A stretch of DNA of 57,544 nt from Porphyromonadaceae bacterium COT-184 OH4590 (GTDB taxonomy: Bacteria; Bacteroidota; Bacteroidia; Bacteroidales; Paludibacteraceae). The stretch is from the NCBI GenBank assembly GCA_000768855.1, contig JRAN01000012.1, positions 197,407-254,950 of the forward strand. The letters run 5' to 3'. The position numbers and the translations under genes are program-made. A model generated the notes under the pieces. The model was not told the origin of the DNA and made no database searches. It was given only the letters and a program-made list of their open reading frames with translations. Below are positions 26,080 to 35,321 of this stretch, one piece after another (positions within the stretch are counted from its first letter, which is position 1; each line of letters begins with the position of its first letter).

Positions 26080-27591
26080 ATGCATATAAAAGAGTTTTTT
26101 CTTACAATAGCAATTTGTATTGGGTTGGTGGTAGGCGTTTCGTGTGATAATGAAAAGTTCACTACCAATCCAAACGACAGATTGGAGTTTTCGACCGACA
26201 CCTTGCGGTTTGATACTATATTTTCTACCATTCCATCTATAACACTGCAGCTAAAGGTCTATAATAGACACAATAAGGCTATCAATATCAATCGGATATG
26301 GTTAGAAAATGGAGCTAATACCAATTTTAGGTTCAATGCCGACGGATATCATTCGGGAGCGGGCAAGTCGTTAGAAAATATCGTGGTTGGAGCACAAGAC
26401 AGTATTTTTGTTTTTGTGGAGACAACTTTAAAGAAAAACTCAACCGATAACCCTGTATATACGGCTGAAAATCTTATATTTGATGCTAACAGCCAACGGC
26501 AACGCGTAGTGCTCGAAGCCTACGGACAGGATGCCGTGATACTTAGAAATCACTCTATTACGACAGATGAAACATTTACCGCCGATAAGCCGTATCTTAT
26601 CTTTGGTTTTCTGCACGTACCGCAAGGCAGGCGGCTTACTCTCGAAGCCGGTACGCGTATATATATACACAAAGGCGACAATATCGTGCTTTCGACCGCC
26701 TCAGGCACACTCGCTTTGGAGAATACCTGTATAGTGGTGGAGGGCAATCTGGTTGCCAACGGCACCACCGACCGACGTGTTTCGATACGCTGCGACAGGT
26801 TTGATTTGGCATACACCGATATTCCCTATTCATTTTTGCCGTCACAGTGGGGTAGTATATACTTGATTTCGCAAATGGGCGATAATGTTTTGAACAACAC
26901 CGATATAGTTGGAGCAACCAACGGCGTTGTACTGCTCGGCAGAGCTTCCATTCCTGTAAGGCTCAAGGTGGAAAACTCCATTTTTCACTCTATAGGAGGC
27001 AACGGTATACTATCGCAGTTTGGTAGCTTGGAGGTGGTCAATTCCGAAATTTCCAACTGTGGCAGTTCGGCTATTGCCCAACGAGGCGGAAAGCTCAAGG
27101 TGGCACACACCACCATTGCCAACTATATGCCCGCAGCTTTTATGGTAGGTAATACAAGTGACGAACCTGCTTTGAAGATAGCCAATTTCATAAAAGTAAA
27201 CGACGTAGTGACAGCCTTTCCTATCACCTCGACAGTGGTCGAAAATAGTATCATATATGGTAATCGACAGAACGAAATAGAGCTGAGCGACACTTTGGAC
27301 ATATCTTTTAATGTTTTTCTTAGCAATTGTTTGATAAAATCGCCCGAACTTACTCGCCCCCAGTTACACAATATTTTATGGACTAAAGATGTTGAGGGTA
27401 AAATATTCGAGCAGACTTCGCCCGACTTTGGCAAACTCAAAGAGAGAGGCTACTTCAATTTCCAATTATCGGACAACTCATACGCTAAAGACAAAGCCAA
27501 TCGTAGGGTTGCTAACAATTATCCATTCGATTTACGTGGCAAAAGTCGTTTTGCCGATATCAAACCAGATTTGGGAGCATATGAAAAATAA
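26080..27591 (+). CDS. Right-handed beta-helix lipoprotein, unknown function
   Basis: The lipoprotein signal peptide is FFLTIAICIGLVVGVSC, with the acylated Cys in GVSCDN at about residue 24. An N-terminal beta-sandwich region (RLEFSTDTLRFDTIFSTIPS) precedes a long parallel beta-helix: repeated short strands such as NGVVLLGRASIPVRLKVENS, GILSQFGSLEVVNSEISNCG and SSAIAQRGGKLKVAHTTIAN. Such helices in Bacteroidetes bind or cleave polysaccharides. No catalytic set is evident. The gene ends 11 bp inside the next gene, the Fur-like regulator. Confidence 0.82.
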   Translation: MHIKEFFLTIAICIGLVVGVSCDNEKFTTNPNDRLEFSTDTLRFDTIFSTIPSITLQLKVYNRHNKAININRIWLENGANTNFRFNADGYHSGAGKSLENIVVGAQDSIFVFVETTLKKNSTDNPVYTAENLIFDANSQRQRVVLEAYGQDAVILRNHSITTDETFTADKPYLIFGFLHVPQGRRLTLEAGTRIYIHKGDNIVLSTASGTLALENTCIVVEGNLVANGTTDRRVSIRCDRFDLAYTDIPYSFLPSQWGSIYLISQMGDNVLNNTDIVGATNGVVLLGRASIPVRLKVENSIFHSIGGNGILSQFGSLEVVNSEISNCGSSAIAQRGGKLKVAHTTIANYMPAAFMVGNTSDEPALKIANFIKVNDVVTAFPITSTVVENSIIYGNRQNEIELSDTLDISFNVFLSNCLIKSPELTRPQLHNILWTKDVEGKIFEQTSPDFGKLKERGYFNFQLSDNSYAKDKANRRVANNYPFDLRGKSRFADIKPDLGAYEK

Positions 27592-28084
27592 TAAATTTAG
27601 GTTCAAGATTTTTCTCGAAAAACAGATGAAAAACATAGAAGACGAAAAGAAGGTTGCAATAGAGAGGTTCAACTTATTTATAAAACAGAAAAAAATGAGA
27701 CAAACCTCCGAAAGAGTTTTTATCCTGGATAAAATATACACCATATCCTCTTTTTTCGATGCGCAAACTCTTTATGAGCAAATTAATCAAGAGATGCATA
27801 TAAGTTTGGCTACTATCTATAGTACTCTCAATCTATTGCAGGAGTGCAATCTGATAATTCGTCATAACTTCAATACAAATAATATAAAGTATGAAAAATT
27901 GCCGATAGGGAAGGCAACCAACTATTATTACCGTGTTTGTGTAAAATGTAATACAGTGAAAGCCTTTGCGGACTCAAAGCTCAGTCGGTCTATATCGTTG
28001 AGAAAGTCTAACGCATTCTCTACATTTAACCATACTTTGTATCTTTATGGTATTTGCAAAAAATGTAAGGAGAACAATCAATGA
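27581..28084 (+). CDS. Divergent Fur-family transcriptional regulator
   Basis: This 167-residue protein has a winged-helix domain with the Fur recognition helix pattern HISLATIYSTLNLLQECNLI (about residues 70-89), preceded by RQTSERVFILDKIY. Two CxxC pairs in the C-terminal half (CVKC and CKKC) could form the structural zinc site. The His-rich regulatory metal motif of Fur (HHxHxxC) is replaced by NYYYRVCVKC, so metal sensing is probably altered or lost. The ATG at 27581 overlaps the lipoprotein gene by 11 bp. A second ATG at 27626 is possible. Confidence 0.85.
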   Translation: MKNNKFRFKIFLEKQMKNIEDEKKVAIERFNLFIKQKKMRQTSERVFILDKIYTISSFFDAQTLYEQINQEMHISLATIYSTLNLLQECNLIIRHNFNTNNIKYEKLPIGKATNYYYRVCVKCNTVKAFADSKLSRSISLRKSNAFSTFNHTLYLYGICKKCKENNQ

Positions 28085-28177
28085 ATAAAAACATTAATTT
28101 TGTCAGTGTTTGTATTGGTGGCAGGATTTTTGTTAAGTATAAAATGAATTTAATTTTTTTAAAAATAATATAAACAA

Positions 28178-28858
28178 ATGAACATGTATTGGATTTTATT
28201 TATAGGTACTGCCCTTGTTAGCTGGTTGATATCTATGTTGTTTAACAGCAGAATGAAAAAGTATTCTAACATACGGTTGAATAGCAATATGACAGGGGCT
28301 GAAGTAGCACGCAAAATGTTGAGAGATAACGGTATTGACGATGTAGAGGTAGTTCATACCGGTGGCAATCTTACCGACCACTACAATCCGATGAACAAGA
28401 CAGTAAATCTTAGTGATACTGTTTTTGCTTCTAATTCTGTAGCTGCCGCTGCCGTAGCTGCTCACGAATGCGGACACGCTGTGCAGCATGCCAAGGCGTA
28501 TGCTCCCTTAAAAATGCGTTCGGCTCTTGTGCCGGTAGTTAGTTTTTCGTCGAAATATGTAATGTGGATACTTTTGGGCGGTATGTTGGTAATCAATACC
28601 TTTCCGCAACTAATGCTTGCAGGTATAATACTTTTTGCTATGACAACGCTTTTTAGTTTTATTACTCTTCCGGTAGAGATTAATGCCTCAAAGCGAGCTT
28701 TGGTATGGTTGCGTTCCGAGGGTATTACCGACAATCAGCAACAGCCAATGGCAGAGTCGGCTCTAAATGCTGCAGCTTATACCTATGTGGTGGCAGCGCT
28801 TAGTTCGCTGGCTACATTGATGTATTATATTTATATCTTCATCGGCAGACGAAATTAA
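28178..28858 (+). CDS. Membrane zinc metallopeptidase, YugP-like
   Basis: This 226-residue membrane protein has the zinc motif AAHECGHAVQHAKAY at about residue 91, and hydrophobic helices at about residues 3-20, 115-150 and 200-222. The LPVEINASKRAL segment after the third helix carries the conserved family Glu. Members of this neutral zinc metallopeptidase family (Bacillus YugP) have no well-defined substrate. It lies 93 bp after the Fur-like gene. Confidence 0.9.
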   Translation: MNMYWILFIGTALVSWLISMLFNSRMKKYSNIRLNSNMTGAEVARKMLRDNGIDDVEVVHTGGNLTDHYNPMNKTVNLSDTVFASNSVAAAAVAAHECGHAVQHAKAYAPLKMRSALVPVVSFSSKYVMWILLGGMLVINTFPQLMLAGIILFAMTTLFSFITLPVEINASKRALVWLRSEGITDNQQQPMAESALNAAAYTYVVAALSSLATLMYYIYIFIGRRN

Positions 28859-28896
28859 TATTATGCATTGGTAATATTTGTTTATCAATTGCGGTT

Positions 28897-29517
28897 TTAA
28901 AACTCAAATATACTGTTTGTCCGCATAGTCTGAAAAAACTTATCCCAAAGGCAATTGTTATCAGTTGTAAAGGGATAAGTTTCGTTGTATAATATAGGCT
29001 TATCATCATATACTATAAGCGATGTGTATTCTTTGGGCAAATTACAAGCCGGCTTAAATATACTTGCAAGCCGAGTCCCTGTATGGAGGTCAAACCAGTT
29101 TTGAGGATAGGGAAAGCCTACCGAAATTTTGATTTCCAGAGTGTTTAGCTTATCTAAATTGCTGTCGATAGTGCCGATTACCGACGATTTGCTTTCGGCA
29201 ATGATAGCATATACCTGCATTTGATTACAACGTTCTATTGGCTTTTGGTGCAAATCAAACATCGGTATGGCACATAGTTTATTGAGTGCCGTCAGTACTG
29301 TGGCAAACTCAAAGATATTTTCCAAACCATAAAGAGCTACCACACTCCCATTGCTTACACCCATTCGGCGAAGGTAATATGCTGTAACGTCGCTGTGATG
29401 ATGCAGGTCGGCATTTGATATTTCGAGAATGTATCCATCTCCTGTGTGCCATTTTACGGCTATATCATTGGGCGATTGTTTTGCTCTTTGGTCTATTATA
29501 TCGTACGAAAAATACAT
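28897..29517 (-). CDS. Truncated AMP-binding (ANL superfamily) N-terminal domain
   Basis: This 206-residue protein matches only the start of acyl-/acetyl-CoA synthetase-like enzymes: RAKQSPNDIAVKW, LEISNADLHHHSDVTAYYLR, GVSNGSVVALYGLENIFEFA. Full enzymes have 500 or more residues. The P-loop (TSGTTGxPK) expected after about residue 165 is replaced by YTSLIVYDDKPIL, and the adenylation core and C-terminal lid are absent. It cannot adenylate substrates. It is either a decaying gene that still has an open frame or a small repurposed domain. A terminator and the ompH genes lie upstream on the same strand. Confidence 0.7.
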   Translation of the reverse strand: MYFSYDIIDQRAKQSPNDIAVKWHTGDGYILEISNADLHHHSDVTAYYLRRMGVSNGSVVALYGLENIFEFATVLTALNKLCAIPMFDLHQKPIERCNQMQVYAIIAESKSSVIGTIDSNLDKLNTLEIKISVGFPYPQNWFDLHTGTRLASIFKPACNLPKEYTSLIVYDDKPILYNETYPFTTDNNCLWDKFFQTMRTNSIFEF

Positions 29518-29540
29518 TTTGTTAGTGATTTTTTATACAA

Positions 29541-29576
29541 AAAAGTACTTTGAAGTTTTTTCCAAAGTACCTTTTT
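29541..29576 (-). terminator. Terminator of the uppS-bamA-ompH operon
   Basis: aagtactttg and caaagtact(t) form a stem around a T/A-rich loop with A- and T-runs on both sides. It is placed directly after the last ompH gene. Confidence 0.7.
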
Positions 29577-29595
29577 ATTTCCTTATTGGAATTAG

Positions 29596-30096
29596 TTATT
29601 TTATATTTAACTCTTTTTTTACGAGGGCTGTAACATCGACAGTTTTTGCCGATTTGTAAATCATTGTGTTTTTGTCTAAAATAAACAAGTAGTTGTTTTT
29701 GCTACCGACACTCTCTATAGCTTTTACGACACGCTCTTGAACAGGTTTCAAAAGGCTTGCCTGTTTCTGTTGGGCATCTTGTTGTATAGTGCGTACTGTG
29801 GTCTGATAGCGTTGATAAAGAGTTTGTATTTTTGCCTCTTGGTCGGCTTTCATAGTGGCAGTAGCTGTTGCCTCCATCTCTTTGTACTTTGCCTCTTCTT
29901 TTTGTATTTCGGCTTCCATCTCCTGCAAGTACTTTGTATTTTGAGCATTGTATTCCGACATTTGTTTCTCGATATCAGCTATTTCAGGCATTGCCATCAT
30001 TATTTGTTCGGCATCGATGTATCCCACTTTCAAATCTTGCGAAAAAACCATAAGAGGCATTACTAACACCAATAACGGTAATAAAACTTTTTTCAT
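29596..30096 (-). CDS. OmpH/Skp-family periplasmic chaperone (second copy)
   Basis: This 166-residue protein has a signal peptide (LLPLLVLVMPLMVFSQ), then LKVGYIDAEQIMMAMPE, a long coiled coil (about residues 45-120) rich in Glu, Lys and Gln, and a C-terminal strand. Skp-like trimers hold unfolded barrel proteins in the periplasm and hand them to BamA. It is the last gene of the DUF6089-uppS-bamA-ompH-ompH unit, 61 bp after its paralogue. Confidence 0.92.
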   Translation of the reverse strand: MKKVLLPLLVLVMPLMVFSQDLKVGYIDAEQIMMAMPEIADIEKQMSEYNAQNTKYLQEMEAEIQKEEAKYKEMEATATATMKADQEAKIQTLYQRYQTTVRTIQQDAQQKQASLLKPVQERVVKAIESVGSKNNYLFILDKNTMIYKSAKTVDVTALVKKELNIK

Positions 30097-30157
30097 TTCT
30101 TTATAAAATTATTATTTAGTTAATTAATATTCTTTTTGTTATGCGATTGGATAATAT

Positions 30158-30679
30158 TTATTTCGAATATCCCATTTGAGATAATACCTCATCGCTTATA
30201 TCGAGTTTTGGCGAAGCAAAGATAATACCTACATTTGAGTTTTTGTCCAAAATCAACTCATATTTCTTTGTGTTGCTCAACTCTTGTATAGCGTTGTATA
30301 TCTCTTCCTGTATAGGTTTTATAAGAGCATTACGTCTTTTGAACATCTCACCTTCGGCTCCAAAATACTGTTTCTTCAACTCGTTTACTTCTCTTTCTTT
30401 GGTAATTATCTCGTTTTCACGTTGCTTTTTCATCTCCGGGGTAAGAAACACAAGTTCTGTCTGATAGTTTTTGTACAAGGTTTGTACCTCTGTCTGTTTG
30501 GCTTCTATCTCTTTTTGCCATTTTGTCGATAGCTGACTTAGTTGGTCGTTGGCTGCTTCGTATCGAGGAATGGCTTTTAGAATATATTCCATATCCACTA
30601 CTACAACTGCTTTTTGTTGAGCATTTGCTCCCAATATTCCTGCTACTGTTACAAGTAAGATTAATAATGTCTTTTTCAT
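30158..30679 (-). CDS. OmpH/Skp-family periplasmic chaperone (first copy)
   Basis: This 173-residue paralogue of the next gene has a signal peptide ending GILGANAQQ, then VVVDMEYILKAIPRYEAAND, a charged coiled coil (about 50-120) and the tail KYELILDKNSNVGIIFASP. Two neighbouring ompH genes behind bamA are usual in Bacteroidales. The pair probably form or mix Skp-type trimers that chaperone outer-membrane proteins. Confidence 0.92.
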   Translation of the reverse strand: MKKTLLILLVTVAGILGANAQQKAVVVVDMEYILKAIPRYEAANDQLSQLSTKWQKEIEAKQTEVQTLYKNYQTELVFLTPEMKKQRENEIITKEREVNELKKQYFGAEGEMFKRRNALIKPIQEEIYNAIQELSNTKKYELILDKNSNVGIIFASPKLDISDEVLSQMGYSK

Positions 30680-30762
30680 AATAATATCTTTTTTTAAATT
30701 TTCTTTATTTGATTATAAAAAAATATTTTGGTTTAATCCACAGAGGTTTTCATACCATTCTA

Positions 30763-33345
30763 TTAGAACTCCTGTCCGAGCACGAATGTAAATTGACTAC
30801 CACTTCTACGGTCATATCCGTAAGGAACATCAAATCCATATCCCCAGTCGATACCTAAAAGACCAAACATTGGCAAGAAAACTCTGACACCCACACCTGC
30901 CGAACGCTTGATGTTGAAAGGATTGAAGTCTTTGAAATCGCTCCAACTGTTACCGCCTTCGACAAAAGCCAATGCCCATACAACGGTAGTCTGTTGTAGC
31001 AAAATAGGGTAGCGTAATTCCATAGTTAATCGGGTATAAATATTACCATTAGACATCCTTGTGATTGGGTCGAATGGAGTCAGCGAACCAGAGGTATATC
31101 CTCTCAGACCTATCGTCTCTGTTCCGGGCGACGAGAATCCGCTCATTCCGTCTCCTCCTACATAAAATTTTTCGAAAGGAGAACGTTTGTATCTGTTATA
31201 ATACCCTACAAATCCGTATTCTACACGTGTCATCAAGATAAGTTTTTCGTTTTTGGTAAGAGGCGAAAACATCTTTGCCGAAAACTTCCATTTGTGATAC
31301 TCTATCCAACGTCGAGTATCTTCGGCACTTAGCTTGCTATAGTCTAATCCGGAGAAAAGCGAATATGGTGGAGTAGCACTCACGGATAAAGTAAAGACAG
31401 AGCCTTTGCGTGTAAAAATAGGATTGTCTATTGAGTTGCGTTGTAGAGTTATACCTAATGCCAAGTTGTTTGATATACCTGTTTTGAAACCAAAGTAATA
31501 GTCATACCAATTTCTCAGCCTATAGTGCTGAAAAGACAACTCTGTGTAGAGCGAAAAGTAATCGTCTGGCCACTTAAGTCTTGTACCTATACCTAATGCA
31601 CCGCCCAAAGTAAGCATTCTTGTACCCGAGTCGTATTCCTGCGTATAGCCTGAGTTTGTTAGTCCGTTGCCGTAGTAACCATAATATTGGTGTAGATTCC
31701 TATTAAGAGCGTTTCTGTAGCGTTCGCTCAAACCTGTCTGTATGGCATAATATATGCTTGCCGAAAGGGAGTTGGGACGTTTGCCGCCCAACCACGGTTC
31801 GAGGAACGATATGCTGTAATTTTGGTAATATTTACCATTAGCCTGTACTTTTATGTTTAATGTTTGTCCTTCTCCTTGAGGTACTATACGGTACATAGAA
31901 GGTCTAAACAGGTTTTGTATCGCAAAGTTTGTGAATTTTACACCAACAGATAGTATTGGTCCTTGTGGCGATATACCTGCCGAAAACTCAAACTGGTCGG
32001 ATGATTTCGACTCGAGATTGTATACTATATCTACCGTTCCGTTCTCAATATCGGGTTGAATCAAATCGCCTTGATATAGCTTCTCTTCGTTGAATAGTTG
32101 GAGTTGTGCCAAATCTCTTAAAGAACGTATTAGGTTGTTTTGCGAATAAACCTCTCCGGGGCGAGTACGCAATTCGCGTCTTATAACATGCTCATATACA
32201 CGGTCGTTGCCACTAATTACTACCTTGTCGATTTGGGCAGGTTTACCCTCATATAGGCGAAACTCGAAATTAATTGTATCACCTTCGATGCTCGATTCTA
32301 CAGGATCTACTTGCGAAAACAGATATCCGTTGTCTTTATAGAGTGACATTACGGCATCTTCGTCGCCATTGAGGCGTTTGTCAAGCTGCTTTTGGTTAAA
32401 TACATCTCCTTTCTGGATATTTAGATAGGCATTCAGTACCTCTGAAGGATATAAAGTATTACCACTCCAGTCCATATTACCGAAATAGTATTTTTTACCT
32501 TCGTCAATGGTGAGATAAATATCTACATGGGTAGAGTCGATAGCCACAATGCTGTCTTTGAGTAGCTTAGCGTCTCTGTATCCGACTTCGTTATATTTAT
32601 CTATTATTAGTTGTTTGTCCTCCTCGTATGACGATTTTATGAATTTTTTACTTTTGAAAAAGTTCAGCAATGTCGGACGATTGGTTTTTTTCATAGCGTT
32701 GTCTATTTTGGTAATAGACAGGTAATTGTTGCCTGTCGCAATTATATTGCGAACCTTTATTTTCTGTTTTTTATCTACTTCAATATCAAGATTAACGAAT
32801 CCCTTGTCGGTATCAGGTCGATTTATCACTAACACTTCGGAGTTATCAAATCCTTTTTCCGAAAAATAGTTTTTGATATGCACTTTTATCCTATCTATCA
32901 AATCGGCAGTAAGTACATCATTTGGCTTTACCCCGATTTTTTTTTCTATATCCTCTTTTTCGGAGGTTTTTACGCCACTGTATTTAATCTCTTTGATTTT
33001 AGGGCGTTGTTTTAGGTATATGTTCAACCAAATACTGTCATTCTCTATTTTGTCGGCAAATATTTGTACATCAGAAAAATATCCTTGTCGCCAGAATCTT
33101 TTGATAGCTCCGGAAATCTCTTTGCCCGGTACAGATATTTTTTCGCCTACCGATAGCCCCGAAAAGCCTATGATAATATATTTTTCGTATGTAAAATCGC
33201 CTGTTACTTCAATATTGGCTATGGTATAATCTTTTACAGCGTCATAACTTATTGTGTTATGGTTGTTTTGAGCAAAAATTGTTATTGAATTCAATAACAA
33301 TAGTATGGAAAGCAATATTGTATGTCGAAATCTCTTAATAATCAT
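30763..33345 (-). CDS. bamA: Outer membrane protein assembly factor BamA
   Basis: BamA is the essential Omp85 insertase of the outer membrane. I place the start at 33345 (MIIKRFRHTILL, then a signal peptide ending IFAQ), because an upstream extension overlaps uppS. That gives 860 residues. Five POTRA domains occupy roughly residues 40-450, followed by a 16-strand barrel. The loop-6 RGY motif is in TIGLRGYTSG, and the protein ends FTFVLGQEF with the C-terminal aromatic. It follows uppS by 16 bp and precedes the two ompH chaperone genes. Confidence 0.96.
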   Translation of the reverse strand: MIIKRFRHTILLSILLLLNSITIFAQNNHNTISYDAVKDYTIANIEVTGDFTYEKYIIIGFSGLSVGEKISVPGKEISGAIKRFWRQGYFSDVQIFADKIENDSIWLNIYLKQRPKIKEIKYSGVKTSEKEDIEKKIGVKPNDVLTADLIDRIKVHIKNYFSEKGFDNSEVLVINRPDTDKGFVNLDIEVDKKQKIKVRNIIATGNNYLSITKIDNAMKKTNRPTLLNFFKSKKFIKSSYEEDKQLIIDKYNEVGYRDAKLLKDSIVAIDSTHVDIYLTIDEGKKYYFGNMDWSGNTLYPSEVLNAYLNIQKGDVFNQKQLDKRLNGDEDAVMSLYKDNGYLFSQVDPVESSIEGDTINFEFRLYEGKPAQIDKVVISGNDRVYEHVIRRELRTRPGEVYSQNNLIRSLRDLAQLQLFNEEKLYQGDLIQPDIENGTVDIVYNLESKSSDQFEFSAGISPQGPILSVGVKFTNFAIQNLFRPSMYRIVPQGEGQTLNIKVQANGKYYQNYSISFLEPWLGGKRPNSLSASIYYAIQTGLSERYRNALNRNLHQYYGYYGNGLTNSGYTQEYDSGTRMLTLGGALGIGTRLKWPDDYFSLYTELSFQHYRLRNWYDYYFGFKTGISNNLALGITLQRNSIDNPIFTRKGSVFTLSVSATPPYSLFSGLDYSKLSAEDTRRWIEYHKWKFSAKMFSPLTKNEKLILMTRVEYGFVGYYNRYKRSPFEKFYVGGDGMSGFSSPGTETIGLRGYTSGSLTPFDPITRMSNGNIYTRLTMELRYPILLQQTTVVWALAFVEGGNSWSDFKDFNPFNIKRSAGVGVRVFLPMFGLLGIDWGYGFDVPYGYDRRSGSQFTFVLGQEF

Positions 33346-33361
33346 TAATTCGATTGATTTT

Positions 33362-34111
33362 TTAATTCTTGGTTGATTTGATCTGTTCGCTTGTTTTGCC
33401 AAATCTGCGTTCGCGATTTTGAAACTCATATATTATCTCGAAAAATTCATCTTTTGTAAACTCTGGCCAATATGTTTTCGTGAAAAAAAACTCAGAATAA
33501 GCCGACTGCCACAAAAGGAAATTGGATATTCTGATGTCGCCTCCGGTACGAATCACTATATCGGGGTCAGGCATATTTTGTGTAGTAAGATATTCCGAGA
33601 TAGTCTTTTCGGTAATATCCTCTTGCCTAAGAGTACCTTTATTTATTGATTCCACTATATCTTTTACTGCATTTGTTATCTCCCAGCGTGACGAATAACT
33701 CAACGCCAATACCAACGATAGTCCTGTATTTTTACTTGTATCGGCTATGCATCTTTGCAATTTTATTCGTACATCGTCGGGCAGTCGCCACAAGTCGCCT
33801 ATTGCAAGTAGTCTTACATTGTTTTTGCGAAAAGAATCTGTCTCTTTTTCAATGTTTTCCACGAGCAGGTTCATTATGCCGTGTATCTCTTCCTGAGGTC
33901 TGTTCCAGTTTTCTGTCGAAAAAGTATATAATGTTAGATATTTTAATCCTATCTCTACCGATGCCTCTGTTATTTGACGTACTGTATTTATACCATTGGT
34001 ATGCCCAAAAATACGGTCAAAACCCTGTCGTTTTGCCCATCTTCCATTCCCGTCCATAACTATTGCAATATGTTTGGGAACCTCCTTGATATTTATTTCT
34101 CGATTATACAC
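33362..34111 (-). CDS. uppS: Isoprenyl transferase (undecaprenyl diphosphate synthase)
   Basis: UppS extends farnesyl diphosphate with isopentenyl units in cis to give the C55 lipid carrier for peptidoglycan and surface glycans. The 249-residue protein has the signature HIAIVMDGNGRWAKRQGF at residue 13 with the catalytic Asp, FSTENWNRP, and DIVIRTGGDIRISNFLLWQ. The last motif usually reads RTSGE/GEQRLSNF, so here it is slightly divergent. It is second in the DUF6089-uppS-bamA operon. Confidence 0.95.
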   Translation of the reverse strand: MYNREINIKEVPKHIAIVMDGNGRWAKRQGFDRIFGHTNGINTVRQITEASVEIGLKYLTLYTFSTENWNRPQEEIHGIMNLLVENIEKETDSFRKNNVRLLAIGDLWRLPDDVRIKLQRCIADTSKNTGLSLVLALSYSSRWEITNAVKDIVESINKGTLRQEDITEKTISEYLTTQNMPDPDIVIRTGGDIRISNFLLWQSAYSEFFFTKTYWPEFTKDEFFEIIYEFQNRERRFGKTSEQIKSTKN

Positions 34112-34162
34112 TGAAATCGGAATATTTTTAGTACTATTCTATATAAAACTTATAAATCGCTT

Positions 34163-34840
34163 TTAACGACGACGTTTTTTTACCTTGACACTTCCGTCAA
34201 TACAAGCAGGACAAATTTTCCAGAAATTGATAGATAAATAGACTGCTATCGTAGAATACCAGTCGTTGTTTAACCACAAATTTGTTCGTATCCCAAGCGG
34301 ATTGTCTATCAAATCGAATTTATCGTTACCAAGAGTCTTTTGAGTACTCCAATACATACCGAGATTAAGCCTATTGGCAAAATACCACTTGACACCGATT
34401 CCGAAGGGTACTATTGGAGCAGCTACTTGGTTGAAACTTGATAGACCCAATCCACCGAAAATATATGGCGAAACTCTCGATGTACCCGGCTCCAATCGCA
34501 TCGATGCATAGTTGAAGAAGTTAAACTCGGTTATAAATGCTAAATCTGTAAATGAAGTTTTTCGCATTTTCCCATCAAATTCGCCTATTCCGGCTTGTCC
34601 CAAAGTAGCTTGCAACTTTATTTCCCAATGTCCATTGAATTTATATTTCAAGAATAGACCGCCTGTTGGCAACATATATTTAAATGGAGTTTCATTTGCA
34701 TCGCCTAAGTAGTAACTTCCTCCACCCAAAAGACCTGCCTCCATATAATATTTAGTCCATTTGTAATCTGTCTGTGAAAATACGGTATTAGCTGTTATCA
34801 ATAATACCGCTAATGCTAATAATATTCTTTTATGATTCAT
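34163..34840 (-). CDS. DUF6089-family outer membrane barrel protein
   Basis: The start at 34840 gives a clean signal peptide (ILLALAVLLITANTVFSQ). An upstream extension to 34918 is not needed. The mature 200-residue protein is an eight-strand-type barrel beginning KWTKYYMEAGLLGGGSYYLG, the DUF6089 pattern, with later strands YIFGGLGLSSFN and FGIGVKWYFANRLNLGMYW. The family is typically placed just before uppS and bamA in Bacteroidetes. Its function is not established, but the position suggests a role in envelope biogenesis. Confidence 0.88.
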   Translation of the reverse strand: MNHKRILLALAVLLITANTVFSQTDYKWTKYYMEAGLLGGGSYYLGDANETPFKYMLPTGGLFLKYKFNGHWEIKLQATLGQAGIGEFDGKMRKTSFTDLAFITEFNFFNYASMRLEPGTSRVSPYIFGGLGLSSFNQVAAPIVPFGIGVKWYFANRLNLGMYWSTQKTLGNDKFDLIDNPLGIRTNLWLNNDWYSTIAVYLSINFWKICPACIDGSVKVKKRRR

Positions 34841-35321
34841 TTTGTTTGTATTACAAAAATAGTTGTTATATATTAATCCAATTGTTAAAACGGAAATTTT
34901 ACCGAAAAATTGTTGCAAAGATACTTATTTTTTGACAAAGAGGCACAAGTTTGTCTAATAATAATAGTTAAAAAACTTCAAATAGTAGATTTAATCGGGT
35001 ATGTCAGAGATAAAAATTTTATTTGCTTTAATAAATCAATCTAAGTCTTTTTAGTTTTGGTTGTATTACATAGGTTGTTTTTTTGATGAAAATGAAATTT
35101 ATAAGATAAAAAAATATCGTTTGATGATTTTTTTGCAGATTATTATCTATTGGGTTTGTGCAGGCGATTGTGTGTCTTTTTGCTATTCTTATTCAATATA
35201 CCTAAATATATAATTATTGGTGTTGTGTATTAAAAAATTCAACAAAAAATAGTAACTTCGCCTTTTGTTGGAAATAAACATAAATAATTATAAATCAAAA
35301 AAAATAAAAGAATAAAACCAT
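34841..35321. other. Divergent intergenic region
   Basis: About 480 bp of AT-rich DNA between DUF6089 (-) and yebC (+). I see a TAACTTCG at 35253-35260 that resembles a -7 box for yebC. No ORF, RNA gene or repeat is evident in the rest. Confidence 0.5.

Noticed and set aside
27389-27580. N-terminal extension of the Fur-like gene by 64 codons
   Set aside because: The extension lies within the beta-helix lipoprotein gene in another frame. The ATG at 27581 gives the normal Fur length.
33646-34059. 137-codon plus-strand frame opposite uppS
   Set aside because: Antisense shadow of a certain gene.
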